DNA from: BJHL01 sp036261855
GTDB taxonomy: Bacteria > Planctomycetota > Phycisphaerae > Phycisphaerales > UBA1924
Assembly (NCBI GenBank): GCA_036261855.1
Contig: DATAKA010000138.1
Location: 9,550-73,549, forward strand
Reading direction: 5' to 3'
DNA: 64,000 bases
Shown: piece by piece, positions 8,842 to 18,576 of the stretch
Layout of the letters: each line of letters begins with the position of its first letter
How positions within the stretch are numbered: position 1 is the stretch's first letter
Position numbers and translations under genes: made by a program
The notes under the pieces: generated by a model
Seen by the model: the letters and a program-made list of their open reading frames with translations, nothing else
Databases searched by the model: none
Told to the model about the DNA's origin: nothing

Positions 8842-9411
8842 ATGACCACCAGCAACGACGACGTCGGGTTCCACTGGCTTGCCCTCCTCGCCGCCTGCGC
8901 TTTTCCGGGCGCGGGCCACTTTGTACGGGGGGAAAGGTCCCGGGCCGCCGCCGTCTGCACCGGGGTCATGGGGCTCTTCTTGGGCGGCATGCTCGTCGGC
9001 GGGATCGACGTGATCGACAGTAAAGAGGATCGGCCGTGGTTTTACGCCCAGTCCCTCGTCGGCCCGGCGGCCTTCGGGGTTGATTGGCTGCACCAGAACA
9101 AGCTGAAGGTGGTCGACGTGAATGGTCGGCTGCGGTCGGCGAATCCCGACGAAGGACGCGATCCCAAGACTGGTCGTGCTGTCGCGGGTGGCACGCCGCC
9201 CAAGTCCATGTCCGTCGGCCGCGTGAACGAACTGGGCATGCTCATGGCGGGCCTCGCCGGCATGGTCAACCTGATTGTTATCATCGACGCGGGTTTTCCG
9301 AGCAAGCGCACGGATGGTTCGCCTCCGAAGAAGAAGACGAGCGACGCCCTCGCAACTACCGTGCTTGAGTCCGCTGGGATCACGGTGCTGTCCGGAAAGG
9401 GCGGCGCATGA
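8842..9411 (+). CDS. Membrane protein, possibly DUF6677-like
   Basis: 189 residues. The start region (HWLALLAACAFPGAGHFVRGERSRA) is the GAGH-type turn common to small membrane proteins of planctomycetes. A second hydrophobic stretch follows (GVMGLFLGGMLVGGI), and a third near residue 130-150 (LGMLMAGLAGMVNLIVIIDA). The loop between them is polar. The comparison to DUF6677 is from memory and not verified. It overlaps the next gene by four bases (ATGA), so the two are translationally coupled. Confidence 0.75.
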   Translation: MTTSNDDVGFHWLALLAACAFPGAGHFVRGERSRAAAVCTGVMGLFLGGMLVGGIDVIDSKEDRPWFYAQSLVGPAAFGVDWLHQNKLKVVDVNGRLRSANPDEGRDPKTGRAVAGGTPPKSMSVGRVNELGMLMAGLAGMVNLIVIIDAGFPSKRTDGSPPKKKTSDALATTVLESAGITVLSGKGGA

Positions 9412-9665
9412 ACCCCTTCACCCTCGCCTACCGCCCCTTCCTTGACCCCCTCCCGCTCCAGGACCTCTGGTTCCTGCTGCTCATCCCCGTGTCGTTCTTC
9501 GTGTCCCTCGCGTACAAGGCGGTTCGTGTGCAGGACATGAAGCAACTGCCCCGCCAGGCGCTGGCGATGGCCCTGCAGGTCATCCTCGGCATGGTGGTGC
9601 TGGGGGCACTGCTCTTTGTGGTCATCACGTACCTGCTGCCCCACATCGCGCCCAAGCCGTCGTAG
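9408..9665 (+). CDS. Small two-helix membrane protein
   Basis: 85 residues with two hydrophobic segments (about residues 18-36 and 50-78) and a basic loop between them. Its ATG overlaps the stop of the upstream membrane-protein gene, so the two products are probably made together and may form a complex. No family recognised. Confidence 0.75.
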   Translation: MNPFTLAYRPFLDPLPLQDLWFLLLIPVSFFVSLAYKAVRVQDMKQLPRQALAMALQVILGMVVLGALLFVVITYLLPHIAPKPS

Positions 9666-9681
9666 TCCACTAGGCTTGCGC

Positions 9682-10692
9682 ATGCCTCCCCCCGCCCCCG
9701 CCCCTGCCGCGCGGACGACACCCGCGACCGACCGGCCCCTGCTTGAGTCAAACCTCGCCCTGCCCGGCCGCCGCGCGGGCAAGGTCCGCGATATCTACGA
9801 ACTCCCCGACGACCTCGCGACGCTGCCAGAACGCGGTACGCCCGCGCTGCTGCTGGTGGCGAGCGACCGCATCTCCGCCTTCGATGTCGTCATGCCCACG
9901 CCGATTCCGGGCAAGGGCAGGCTCCTGACAGTCCTCTCCGTGTTCTGGCTGCGGTTCATCGAGAAGCAGGGCATCTGCGCCACCCACCTGCTCGCCACGG
10001 AGCACCACCGGCTTGCCGATCGTGCGTTCAAGCCCGGGGGCACCGTGCGAGACGATCTAGCGGGCCGCATCATGATCTGCCGGCGGACGCGGGTGGTCCC
10101 CATCGAGTGCGTGGTCCGCGGCTACCTCGAAGGCTCGGGTTGGAAGGAGTACCAGGCGAGTGGCAGCGTCTGCGGCGTCACGCTGCCGGCCGGGCTGCGC
10201 CAGTGCGACAAGCTGCCCCAGCCGATTTTCACGCCGGCGACCAAGGAAGATGTCGGCAAGCACGACGAGAACATCTCCTTCGACCGCGCGTGCACCATCG
10301 TGGGCCGTCCGCTCATGGAGACGCTGCGCACGGTCTCGCTCGCGATCTACGAGGCCGCCAGCGCCCACGCCCGCGCGCGGGGGATCATCATCGCAGACAC
10401 CAAGTTCGAGTTCGGCATCCCGATCGAAGGAAAGTCGGACAGCACGGACCAGGCCCCAATCCTGATTGATGAGGCCCTGACACCCGACTCGTCGCGGTTC
10501 TGGCCCGTCGATGGGTATGCGCCGGGCGGGCCCCAGAAGTCCTTCGACAAGCAGTTCCTCCGCGAGTACCTGGAGTCGCTCGTGGCCGCGGGTTCGTGGA
10601 ACAAGCAGGCGCCCGGGCCGCGCCTGCCGGATGACATCACCGCCGCCACGCTGGCGAAGTACCGGGAAGCGCGGGACCGTCTGTTGGGGTGA
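9682..10692 (+). CDS. purC: Phosphoribosylaminoimidazole-succinocarboxamide synthase
   Basis: SAICAR synthetase of purine biosynthesis, which joins aspartate to CAIR using ATP in the cytosol. Visible family motifs are GKVRDIYEL, SDRISAFDVVMPTPIPGKG, VECVVRGYLEGSGWKEYQ, DTKFEFG, DEALTPDSSRFW and FDKQFLREYLE. The 336-residue length fits the longer (yeast-like) form rather than the short E. coli form of about 240. The start ATG at 9682 gives a short Pro/Ala-rich leader before the domain; a later start is possible but no better site is seen. It stands alone between a membrane-protein pair and the convergent SPFH-ABC operon. Confidence 0.96.
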   Translation: MPPPAPAPAARTTPATDRPLLESNLALPGRRAGKVRDIYELPDDLATLPERGTPALLLVASDRISAFDVVMPTPIPGKGRLLTVLSVFWLRFIEKQGICATHLLATEHHRLADRAFKPGGTVRDDLAGRIMICRRTRVVPIECVVRGYLEGSGWKEYQASGSVCGVTLPAGLRQCDKLPQPIFTPATKEDVGKHDENISFDRACTIVGRPLMETLRTVSLAIYEAASAHARARGIIIADTKFEFGIPIEGKSDSTDQAPILIDEALTPDSSRFWPVDGYAPGGPQKSFDKQFLREYLESLVAAGSWNKQAPGPRLPDDITAATLAKYREARDRLLG

Positions 10693-10703
10693 TCGCCCGT
10701 TGA

Positions 10704-12716
10704 TTACTGACCTTCCAGCGCCGGCGACCGCTTGGTGCGGTCTTCCTGCTTCTGCAGGATGCGGGCGCGGAACGCCTCCATGCCCTCCGGCTGCGGGAAG
10801 TACTGGTCAAAGCCCTTGCCGCCGGACTTGGCCTCTTCGGCCAGCGCCTGGGTGTGGGCCTCGCGGAGCGCGTCGTAGCCCCATTGCTTGAGGTCGTTGG
10901 GCGCCGCGGCGTACACGTACGTTGCTTCGTCCAGGCCGAGCTGGGTGACAAACTGCCCGAACAGGGGCCCGGCGACAAACTCGAAGTCGCGGTCCATCTG
11001 CTCCATGCGGCCCGACTCGATATTGACCGCCGTGAGGCGCGTCTGCTCCTGCACGTAGAAGGCGTGGAAGTCCTTGGCGTACTTGAACTGCTTCTGGAAG
11101 AGCTCGGGGTCCTGGCCCAGCAGGCCTGTGGTGTACGCGCCCATGAGCGAGCCCGTGACCTGGCTGATCGCAACGTACGCCGAGGTGGCGCGGGTCTTCA
11201 TCTCGTTGATCGCGAACTCATCGAGGTCGCGGAACCGCTCGTGACGGGTGGCGTCGTACGTGTTCATGTCGTCGAAGGTCCGCAGCTTCTCCAGCCACTT
11301 CTTGGCGGTGTCGATCTCGCCGCGCCGGTAGAAGTAGAGGCAGACATCGATCATGAAGTTCTGGTAGGCGTCGGAGAGGGGGCTGACAATGCGGTTGCCG
11401 CGCTGTGCATCGATGAAGCCCGACCGGATGCGCATCTCGTCCAGGATCTGGCCGTACGAGTCGGCGAACGCGCCGTTGGGCGTGCCTTGCCAGACGTTGT
11501 AGTGGCCGTTGACGAAGCTCTGGAAGTCGAAGAAGACGTCGCCGGAGCGGAAGAGCTCCTGCACGCTCTGCGCCACCACGCGGTCGGTGTTCAGGAAGTC
11601 GAAGTCCTTCCGGTTGCCCTCGTCGAGGAGTGTGCCTTGCGAATCGGTCACGAAGCGCACGCGGTCCGCCGCCTCCTCGACGCCCCTGGCCGACCAGTAC
11701 AGCGAGTGGGCCGCGCCGTGGCGCCAGTCGAGCGGGCCGTACTTCTCCGTGTACCGCACCATGCGGTCGGGCTCCATGCGGTAGTCGTCCACGATCACAC
11801 GCCGCCGCACGTAGAACATGAAGTCCTGCCACGCCTGGGCGTACGCCGGGTCCTCGATCAGGGCCGCGAGCGACGTGACCTGCGGCATGTCCGCCATCGC
11901 CTGCAGGAACAGGTCGTGCCGCAGCGATTGGAGGTTGATCCGCGTGACCTCGTACCGCTGCAGAAAGACGCGGCGCTGGTCCTTGGTCTCAAAGGACAGC
12001 CCCAGCGCCTCCAGCCGACCACGGAGTTCCGCCGCCTTGGGGTTGCGGGCCGCCAGGTCCTCCATGGTGGTCGCGGCGTTCGAATAGCCGCGCATCCAGT
12101 CGGCGTACTTCTGGATCATCTTCGCACGGTCGCGGTCCTCGGGCCCGCGCTTGGGCGGCTGGCCGAGGTTGAACGTCCACTCCGCCGCGAGCATGCGCTT
12201 GTAGTACGGGTTGGCGTCGTCGGTCACGCCCTGGATCTTGTGGAGGAAGATCCACGCGAGCTCTTTGTGCAGGAGCAGGTCGTTGGGGTTGGCGGGGATG
12301 GCCTGGTCGCGGAGGAGCTGCACGCCCTGGTTCACCCAGTTCCAGCGTTCCTCACGCGTCTTGGTCATCACGCTGATGTTGTACGCGAGGTTCCACGCGT
12401 GGAAGACCCACACGCGGGGGAAGCGCGGCTGGAGGCGCGTGATGGCCTTGGCCAGGTCCACGGCGTCGTAGAACTTCCCCGCCTCCTTCATGTCGTTGGC
12501 GCGGATCCAGAGCAGGTTGACGAACACGCCGCGGAACGCGCCCATCGCGATGCCCGCCGTGACCTCCCAGCGATCGTTGTCCTCCGCGCGGTCGGTGTAG
12601 ACCATCTCGGCGCGCCCGGCCATCGCCGTGAGCCGCACCGCCAGCATGGGCGAGAGCGTCATGCACCCGGCGAGCACGCACCCGGCAAGCAGTTGGATGG
12701 TCCGGTCCTTGCTCAT
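10704..12716 (-). CDS. Large unknown protein, last gene of the SPFH-ABC operon
   Basis: 670 residues with one N-terminal hydrophobic anchor or signal (TIQLLAGCVLAGCMTLSPMLAVRL). The rest is largely helical and rich in aromatic residues. The stretch around residues 80-165 (RFPRVWVFHAWNLAYNISV...LLLHKELAWIFLHKIQG) looks like degenerate TPR-type helix pairs. There is no catalytic motif. It starts 10 bp after the ABC-2 permease stop and is co-oriented with the ATPase and three SPFH genes, so a role in the same envelope machine is likely. Predicted as an extracytoplasmic or membrane-tethered helical protein. Confidence 0.8.
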   Translation of the reverse strand: MSKDRTIQLLAGCVLAGCMTLSPMLAVRLTAMAGRAEMVYTDRAEDNDRWEVTAGIAMGAFRGVFVNLLWIRANDMKEAGKFYDAVDLAKAITRLQPRFPRVWVFHAWNLAYNISVMTKTREERWNWVNQGVQLLRDQAIPANPNDLLLHKELAWIFLHKIQGVTDDANPYYKRMLAAEWTFNLGQPPKRGPEDRDRAKMIQKYADWMRGYSNAATTMEDLAARNPKAAELRGRLEALGLSFETKDQRRVFLQRYEVTRINLQSLRHDLFLQAMADMPQVTSLAALIEDPAYAQAWQDFMFYVRRRVIVDDYRMEPDRMVRYTEKYGPLDWRHGAAHSLYWSARGVEEAADRVRFVTDSQGTLLDEGNRKDFDFLNTDRVVAQSVQELFRSGDVFFDFQSFVNGHYNVWQGTPNGAFADSYGQILDEMRIRSGFIDAQRGNRIVSPLSDAYQNFMIDVCLYFYRRGEIDTAKKWLEKLRTFDDMNTYDATRHERFRDLDEFAINEMKTRATSAYVAISQVTGSLMGAYTTGLLGQDPELFQKQFKYAKDFHAFYVQEQTRLTAVNIESGRMEQMDRDFEFVAGPLFGQFVTQLGLDEATYVYAAAPNDLKQWGYDALREAHTQALAEEAKSGGKGFDQYFPQPEGMEAFRARILQKQEDRTKRSPALEGQ

Positions 12717-12726
12717 GCAGTTCCTT

Positions 12727-14751
12727 CTAGTGCCCGGAGTACGTCGCCAGTTCGCGCCGCCGGAAGATGTACGTCGCCAGCACGAACAAACCCACGCCCA
12801 TCAGCCCGATGACCGCCGTGCCGCCCAAGAGGCTCCACCACGAGAGGTACTCCCCCTCCACGAGGCGGTTCGTGGGCCGCAGGTCGGAGTAGATCCTGAA
12901 GACGTTGCCGATGCCCTGGGCGAACTTCGCGACCACCGTGTTGAAGTAGCGCGTCTTGCCGTCCATCGTCTCGGTCTCGAAGTAATCGATGCTGCTGAGG
13001 ACGTACCGGGCACCCTCGGCCGTCAGGAACGTCGTGAAGCTCACGAGCGCCGCCACCGGGAAGGAGAGGAACGTGGACGCGCAGATGGCAAGGATCGCCA
13101 GGAAGAGCAGCTTCACCCACAGCACCATGAACACCCGGAGGTAGTTCATGCGGAACGACCCCTCCGAGTACGACAGCTCCAGCTTTTCCGGCGGGAACGT
13201 GATCGAGAGCGGGTTGGCCCGCGCCTCGTAGGGGTTCCCGTTGATCACCTCAAGCCCCACGTTGCCGTTGTCGTCGATGATGTCCGGCGACACCTGCACG
13301 CTCATCACCTGGTCCAGCGGCGTGTCGTGCACGCGCGCGATGTCCGACCCCGCGAACACCAGCGTGACCTGGTACAACTGGTCCGGCATGTTGCCGCCGG
13401 ACTGGATCGAGAACCGCAGCGTCACCGGCACGTTGGCCCGCTTGGCCTCCTGCAGGCCGGAGAACTCGAAGATCTTGCTCTGACCCGGGTCAATGGTGCG
13501 GAAGACCGCGCTCAGGTTCTTCTGCAGGCTGTCGCGGATCAACCTCTCAAGCTGCACCCGCCGCTCCCGCGCCAGCGCCGGGTCCTCCGCGAGCGTGCCT
13601 AGGTTCTCAAACTCGATGTCGATCCGCTCCTGGATCGCCTTTTCCAGTTCCACCGGGTCCACATCCGGCGGGTTGGGCTGCACGGTGCGCCGCGCCGTCA
13701 GCACCTGCGTCTCCAGGATCATCCGGTCCTCGGTCACCAGCCGGTCGTCCGTAGGCTTGAAGGCCACCGTCTCGCCCACCGCCGGCTGCCGCCGCAGGTA
13801 CTCCACGAACAGGAACACGCCCGTGCTCGTGGTGCCCAGCAGGGCAAAGCTCAGCGCCGCGACGCCCAGCCACTTGCCGAGCACATACTGCCACGCCGCC
13901 ACCGGCTTGGTCATGGTCTGCCAGATCTGCTTGTCCCGCTGCTCAAAGGCCACCGTCGTGATGCTGAAGAGCAGCGTCAGGATGGCAATGAGCCAGAACG
14001 CCCCGCCCGTCGCGTACTGCATGAAGGCCTGCACGCGGTACCGCAGCGGCGTCGTGGGGTCCAGCACCAGCGGCAAGGCCGCCAGCCCAAACAGCAGCAG
14101 CACGATGAACACCACCGGCACCCGCAGCCGCACCGCCTCGCTCAGCACCGTCCGCGCGATCGCAAACACCGGCCCGGGCCCCGAGAGCAGCAGCCCCAGC
14201 AGCTTCATCAGCGCAATGAACGCCGCGGCGAGGCCCACCACGCCCACCGCCAGCGGCGCTGTCTGCTTCCCGATGCCCATGAGCCCCGTCGCGAGCACCG
14301 CCAGCCCGCACACCACGGCCAACAGCAGGTACGTGACGCCCATCCCCAGCCAAATGACCACCAGCAGCAGTCCCACACCAATCGCGATGCCCGCACCCAC
14401 GCTCGCCGTGCTGTGCTGCGCTGCGACCACGCCCCGGAACATCGAAATCGTCGCGTCGTACGCGTCTTTGGGCTGTTCGCCCGGCTTCACTTCCACGGGC
14501 GTCGGAGCACCCGGCGGCACATTCTCGTGGGCGTGGGCCGCGGCCTCCCGCGCTGCCGCGGCGAGTTCTTCCTGCCGCTCCCGCTCCAGTTCAGAGATCG
14601 GCGCGAGCGCCGCCTGGTGGTCCCGTGCCACCGCGATCGAGTACGACACGAACCCCGCCACGCCCAGCAGCACGACCACGCAGGACGCGATGATCTTGAA
14701 CATGCGGGCCTGCTGGAGGATGTCGAGCTTGGACCAGACGCGCCGGATCAA
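12727..14751 (-). CDS. ABC-2 type transporter permease
   Basis: 674 residues. One N-terminal membrane helix is followed by a polar segment with Glu/Ala-rich helix, four or five hydrophobic segments (about residues 115-280), a large soluble insertion of some 250 residues, and two to three C-terminal helices. The phrase KPVAAWQYVLGKWLGV is the conserved ABC-2 permease coupling region and also occurs in the divergent permease at 21152. It overlaps the ATPase gene by four bases (ATGA), so the pair forms one exporter. The substrate is unknown. The big extracytoplasmic insertion (with VTLRFSIQSGGNMPDQLYQVTLVF) looks like a beta-rich sensing or handling domain. Confidence 0.88.
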   Translation of the reverse strand: MIRRVWSKLDILQQARMFKIIASCVVVLLGVAGFVSYSIAVARDHQAALAPISELERERQEELAAAAREAAAHAHENVPPGAPTPVEVKPGEQPKDAYDATISMFRGVVAAQHSTASVGAGIAIGVGLLLVVIWLGMGVTYLLLAVVCGLAVLATGLMGIGKQTAPLAVGVVGLAAAFIALMKLLGLLLSGPGPVFAIARTVLSEAVRLRVPVVFIVLLLFGLAALPLVLDPTTPLRYRVQAFMQYATGGAFWLIAILTLLFSITTVAFEQRDKQIWQTMTKPVAAWQYVLGKWLGVAALSFALLGTTSTGVFLFVEYLRRQPAVGETVAFKPTDDRLVTEDRMILETQVLTARRTVQPNPPDVDPVELEKAIQERIDIEFENLGTLAEDPALARERRVQLERLIRDSLQKNLSAVFRTIDPGQSKIFEFSGLQEAKRANVPVTLRFSIQSGGNMPDQLYQVTLVFAGSDIARVHDTPLDQVMSVQVSPDIIDDNGNVGLEVINGNPYEARANPLSITFPPEKLELSYSEGSFRMNYLRVFMVLWVKLLFLAILAICASTFLSFPVAALVSFTTFLTAEGARYVLSSIDYFETETMDGKTRYFNTVVAKFAQGIGNVFRIYSDLRPTNRLVEGEYLSWWSLLGGTAVIGLMGVGLFVLATYIFRRRELATYSGH

Positions 14752-15986
14752 CGCTTGTTCCCTCCGTCGGTGCCCTCACTACCACTTTCGCCCCCGCCCC
14801 CCAGCAGCGAGTCGATCACGCTCGCATCGACGCCCTCCTGCTTGACGGGTGCCACCGGCGCGGGCCGGCTCGGCGCGGCCTGCTTCGCCTGCGCCTCCAT
14901 GGTCTGCTTCCCGCTCACGAGCGCATCGATGACCGACTCCCCGGGCTTCTCTACCGGCGCGGCGGCGACTGCCTTCACCGGCTCGTCGCTTGCCTTCACC
15001 AGGTTCTCGATGAGCTCGCTGCCCTTGAGGAACGACGCCGTCTCGCCGCCGGAGGTCGCGCCGCTGGTGGAGACCTGCTCCGCCCGCGCCCGTTCCACGA
15101 TGTCGATGAACAGGCTCTCCAGGCTCTGCCGGGGCCGGCTGACGCGCCGCACCGACTTGTCCCCGCCCGTGCGGCTGCGCACAAGCCGGTCGATCTCGGA
15201 AACCGTCGCGTCATCCAGCGTGTCGGTTTCGATGGTGGTGCGGTCCCTGGATTCCAGCAGTTCCGCGCAGGTGCCCTGCGCGCGGATCTGCCCGCCGTAC
15301 AGGATCACCAGCCGGTCCACGCAGTCCTCCACGTCCGCCAGCAGGTGGCTGGAGAGCAGGATGGTCTTGCCGCGACGGCCCAGCTCGATGATGAGGTCCT
15401 TGATCTGGCGCGTGCCCAGCGGGTCCAGGCCCGTGGTGGGCTCGTCCAGGATCAGGAACTCAGGATCGTTGATGAGCGCCTGGGCGATGCCGATGCGCCG
15501 CTGCATGCCCTTGCTGTACTCGCGCACGGGCCGGTGCTGCGCGTTCGCCAGCCCCAGCATGTCCAGCAGCTCGTCGATGCGGCGCTGGCGAGTCTTGTAA
15601 TCGAGCTCAAAGAGCTTGGCGTAATAGTCCAGCGTCTCCCGCGCATTGAGGAACGCGTAGAGGTAGCTCTCCTCGGGCAGGTAGCCGATCCGCCGCTTCA
15701 TCTCCACGTCGTCGGGGCTCTTGCCAAAGACCGCAACACGCCCGCTCGTGGGCTTGAGCAGCCCCAGGATCATCTTGATCGTCGTGCTCTTGCCGCTGCC
15801 GTTGGGGCCCAGCAACCCGAAGACCTCCCGCGGCTGGATCTCCAGTGACAGGTTCGTCACCGCGCGGGCGTGGTCCCGCATCCAGAAGTCCTTGAAGACC
15901 TTGTTGAGCTGCGTGCACACCACCACCGGCGAGCCATGCCCCGCCGCTGCGTCCACGCGAGAAGGTGCAATCCCGGCTGCCGACAT
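14748..15986 (-). CDS. ABC transporter ATP-binding protein
   Basis: 412 residues. Walker A is GPNGSGKST (about residue 59), the signature-like motif is YSKGMQRR, Walker B is FLILDEPTTGLDP, and the H-loop is LLSSH. These place it in the ABC-2/DrrA-type exporter ATPases. It has a 130-residue C-terminal extension beyond the usual domain, rich in Pro, Lys and Gly and ending in LLGGGGESGSEG, which looks disordered. An AGGAG site precedes the ATG. It powers the permease encoded immediately downstream and may also serve the divergent permease, which has no ATPase of its own nearby. Confidence 0.95.
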   Translation of the reverse strand: MSAAGIAPSRVDAAAGHGSPVVVCTQLNKVFKDFWMRDHARAVTNLSLEIQPREVFGLLGPNGSGKSTTIKMILGLLKPTSGRVAVFGKSPDDVEMKRRIGYLPEESYLYAFLNARETLDYYAKLFELDYKTRQRRIDELLDMLGLANAQHRPVREYSKGMQRRIGIAQALINDPEFLILDEPTTGLDPLGTRQIKDLIIELGRRGKTILLSSHLLADVEDCVDRLVILYGGQIRAQGTCAELLESRDRTTIETDTLDDATVSEIDRLVRSRTGGDKSVRRVSRPRQSLESLFIDIVERARAEQVSTSGATSGGETASFLKGSELIENLVKASDEPVKAVAAAPVEKPGESVIDALVSGKQTMEAQAKQAAPSRPAPVAPVKQEGVDASVIDSLLGGGGESGSEGTDGGNKR

Positions 15987-16014
15987 GCTGAACTCCTGGC
16001 CGCACGGGCCCGCT

Positions 16015-17454
16015 TTACTCGCCCGACACCGCGTCGCGGATCTCGGTCTTGAGGCCCTCGGTCTGCTGGCGGCGCAGCTGCGCCTCCTGGGCCCGCCTCG
16101 CCTGGTTCTCGTTCACTTCACGCTCGATGTCCCGCGCGATCGTCGGGTCCTGGTTGATGAGGACCTGCACCAGGTCGCCCTGACGGCCCGGCGGCAGGAA
16201 CATCTGCGTCACCGTGCGGCGGCCCGTGAAAGCCGTCACCGCGCCGCCCCATTCGCGCTGCAGCATCAGCATCGGGTTCTGCTGGAACTGCTCGTGCATC
16301 ACCTGGAACCGCGCCAGCGAGCTCTTCGCCCCGCTGACAACCTCCGCCCGGTATGCGCCGGCGTCCGCGATCAGGCTCGTCACCTCGCCCGAAGCGCGCC
16401 GGCTGGAGCCGCCAAAGTCCACGGGCTCGCCGCCCATCACCTTGCGCATGCCCTCCAGGATCGCGTCCCCGGCGTCCGCGTTCCCCGTCGCCAGCGCCTT
16501 CTCGTACGCGTCGATCTGCGACACCAGGTACGGAGCGGCGTCGCCCGCCACGCGGTTCAGCGTCGCCGCGGCCTCGGTGGAGGCCTTCTCCTCTTCCTGC
16601 TGCTTCTTCGCGACGGCCGACTGCACGTTCTGGAAGTTCTTGCGGACCCACAGGGGCGGCGTGACCTCCGTCATCGACAAGGAGTCGATGACGATGCCCG
16701 ACTCCGCCCGGTCCAGCGTGTCCTGCGCCACCTGCTTGGCGACCGCCGCCAGCGACGCCTGGTTCGCCGAGAGCACGCCGTCGATCGTCGCCTCCGCCGT
16801 CGCCTGCACCGCGCCGCGCTGCACCGCCGCCATCACGAGCTGCGTCTCGTCCTCCGGCAGCATGTTCGCGGCGTACGTGCTCGCGTTTACACGCTTGTAC
16901 TGCACCTTCCACCGCGCGTGCACGATGTTCCCGTCGCCCGTGATGAGCGAGCCGCTGCCGCCCTGGTCGGGCTTCAGGCTCTGCGTCGGCGCGAGCTTGT
17001 CCACGCTCTGATCCACCACGCCGTTGGGGTCGTTGGCGTTGTCGCCCTGGATGAAGGGCCAGAAGGGACGCCGGATGTGCACGTCCTCCACGCTCTGGTC
17101 CACCCGCACGACTTCGCCGAAGGGGAAGGGCGGGCCGTACTGCAGGCCCGGCGAGAGATCGCCGTCAACGACCTTGCCAAAGAGCAGCCGCACGCCGCGC
17201 TCGTTCTCCTGCACACGACGCAGGCCCGAGAAGGCGTACACGATGCACAGCACGAACACGCCGAAGTAGATCAGCTTCAGCAGGATGTTGAGCGCCTCGG
17301 ACAGCGACTGGTTCGCCGGGTCGAGCATCGCCTGCGTGTCCGCCGGGCCGTCGCCCTCGCGGAGCGTCACCGACCCCGGGCGCGGTGCGCCGCCGGGGAG
17401 TGGGGTGGGTGAGCCGCCCTCATGACCGTCGTGCCTCAGGATGGTGCCCTTCAT
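16015..17454 (-). CDS. SPFH/band-7 protein, HflK-like
   Basis: 479 residues from the ATG at 17454, which forms an ATGA overlap with the stop of the HflC-like gene. A polar N-terminal leader precedes one membrane helix (about residues 57-77, LLKLIYFGVFVLCIVYAF). The band-7 domain follows (NERGVRLLFGKVV...PGLQYGPPFPFGEVVRVD), then a long Ala/Glu/Gln-rich coiled region. This is the HflK layout. In proteobacteria HflK and HflC form a membrane cage around the FtsH protease. Here the pair sits in an ABC exporter operon instead, so its client may differ. Confidence 0.9.
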   Translation of the reverse strand: MKGTILRHDGHEGGSPTPLPGGAPRPGSVTLREGDGPADTQAMLDPANQSLSEALNILLKLIYFGVFVLCIVYAFSGLRRVQENERGVRLLFGKVVDGDLSPGLQYGPPFPFGEVVRVDQSVEDVHIRRPFWPFIQGDNANDPNGVVDQSVDKLAPTQSLKPDQGGSGSLITGDGNIVHARWKVQYKRVNASTYAANMLPEDETQLVMAAVQRGAVQATAEATIDGVLSANQASLAAVAKQVAQDTLDRAESGIVIDSLSMTEVTPPLWVRKNFQNVQSAVAKKQQEEEKASTEAAATLNRVAGDAAPYLVSQIDAYEKALATGNADAGDAILEGMRKVMGGEPVDFGGSSRRASGEVTSLIADAGAYRAEVVSGAKSSLARFQVMHEQFQQNPMLMLQREWGGAVTAFTGRRTVTQMFLPPGRQGDLVQVLINQDPTIARDIEREVNENQARRAQEAQLRRQQTEGLKTEIRDAVSGE

Positions 17455-18509
17455 TGACGGCCCCCCTGCAGGTCCGCTGCGCCGTTGGGCATCACCGCGC
17501 CCGTGCGGGCCGCGCCGCCAGTGCGGGACTTCATCAGTTCCGTCAGCCACGCGTTGCCCGCCCCGCCCGCGCTCAGCGTGTCGGGGCTCAGGAGGTCCAC
17601 GCCCGGCATGTTGGTCGAAAAGACAAGCGTCGCCGTGCGGGGCTGCACGTCGCGGAGGAACTTCACCTTCTCCAGGAACACCGCGAGCTCGGGGTTCACG
17701 TTCATCTGCGAGAGGTATTGCGTCGCCTCGCGGTCGCCCATGTCGCGGATGCTCTGCGCGAACTGCTCGGCGAAGGCCTTGATGCGCTTCGCGTCCGACT
17801 CCGCACGGTCGCGGATGGCCTGGGCCTCGCTCTGGCCGCGGCTCTCGGTCTCCCGCGCGATGCGCTCGCGCCCGCTCCGCATGCGGTCAAACACCGCCTT
17901 GGTCACTTCCTCGGGCAGCAGGATGCGGGTGAGCCCCACGTCCACCGCCTCGATGCCGTAGTCCGCCAGGCGGCCCACGCCCGTCGCCGCGGCCTCGCCG
18001 CCCTTGGTGTCGCGCAGGGCCGCGAGCATCTTGGCCTCGAGCGCCGGCAGCTTGCTCTTGCCGGCCTCGGAGGTGAACAGGTCCTCCATGGTGTACGTGC
18101 TCACGACGCCCACGGCGGCGCGGAGGTTGGCCTTCAGCACGCCCTCGGCACGGGCGTAATGCTCTTCGCTGCGCTCGCGCCCGCCGCTGAAGTTCTGGAA
18201 GAACTTGAGGGGGTCGGCCACGCGCCACGTGCAGAACGTCTCGACCGCCACCTGGCGGCTGTCGGCGGTCTGCTGCGTCTCCACCTTCAAGGAGAAGATG
18301 CGAACGCGCGAGTCGTACTTGGTCACGCTCTGGAAGGGCGGCGGGGCCTTCAGGTACAGCCCCGGTTCCACCTTCACCGAGCCCTCCGTCGCCTTGCCCA
18401 GCGTCGTCACGACCGCACGCTCGGTGAACCGCACCGAGTACGTGCACATGAACGCGGCGAGCACCACGAGGATCACCACCGCGACGATGAGTTGCACTGA
18501 CTTCTTCAC
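17451..18509 (-). CDS. SPFH/band-7 protein, HflC-like
   Basis: 352 residues. The GTG at 18509 is preceded by GGAG eight to nine bases upstream and starts immediately before the single membrane helix (KKSVQLIVAVVILVVLAAFMC); the in-frame ATG farther upstream would overlap the previous gene. The SPFH domain shows FTERAVVTTLGKATEGSVKVEPGLY, then RVRIFSLKVETQQTADSRQVAVETFCTWRV, and ends in the helix with RERIARETESRGQSEAQAIRDRAE typical of HflC. It pairs with the HflK-like gene by a four-base overlap and lies 67 bp after the multi-helix SPFH gene. Confidence 0.9.
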   Translation of the reverse strand: MKKSVQLIVAVVILVVLAAFMCTYSVRFTERAVVTTLGKATEGSVKVEPGLYLKAPPPFQSVTKYDSRVRIFSLKVETQQTADSRQVAVETFCTWRVADPLKFFQNFSGGRERSEEHYARAEGVLKANLRAAVGVVSTYTMEDLFTSEAGKSKLPALEAKMLAALRDTKGGEAAATGVGRLADYGIEAVDVGLTRILLPEEVTKAVFDRMRSGRERIARETESRGQSEAQAIRDRAESDAKRIKAFAEQFAQSIRDMGDREATQYLSQMNVNPELAVFLEKVKFLRDVQPRTATLVFSTNMPGVDLLSPDTLSAGGAGNAWLTELMKSRTGGAARTGAVMPNGAADLQGGRQ

Positions 18510-18576
18510 TGCTTGATCTCCACAGCCAATCCAGCGTGGCCTGCCGACAGGCACGCGTGCGGTCACACGTCCGAAC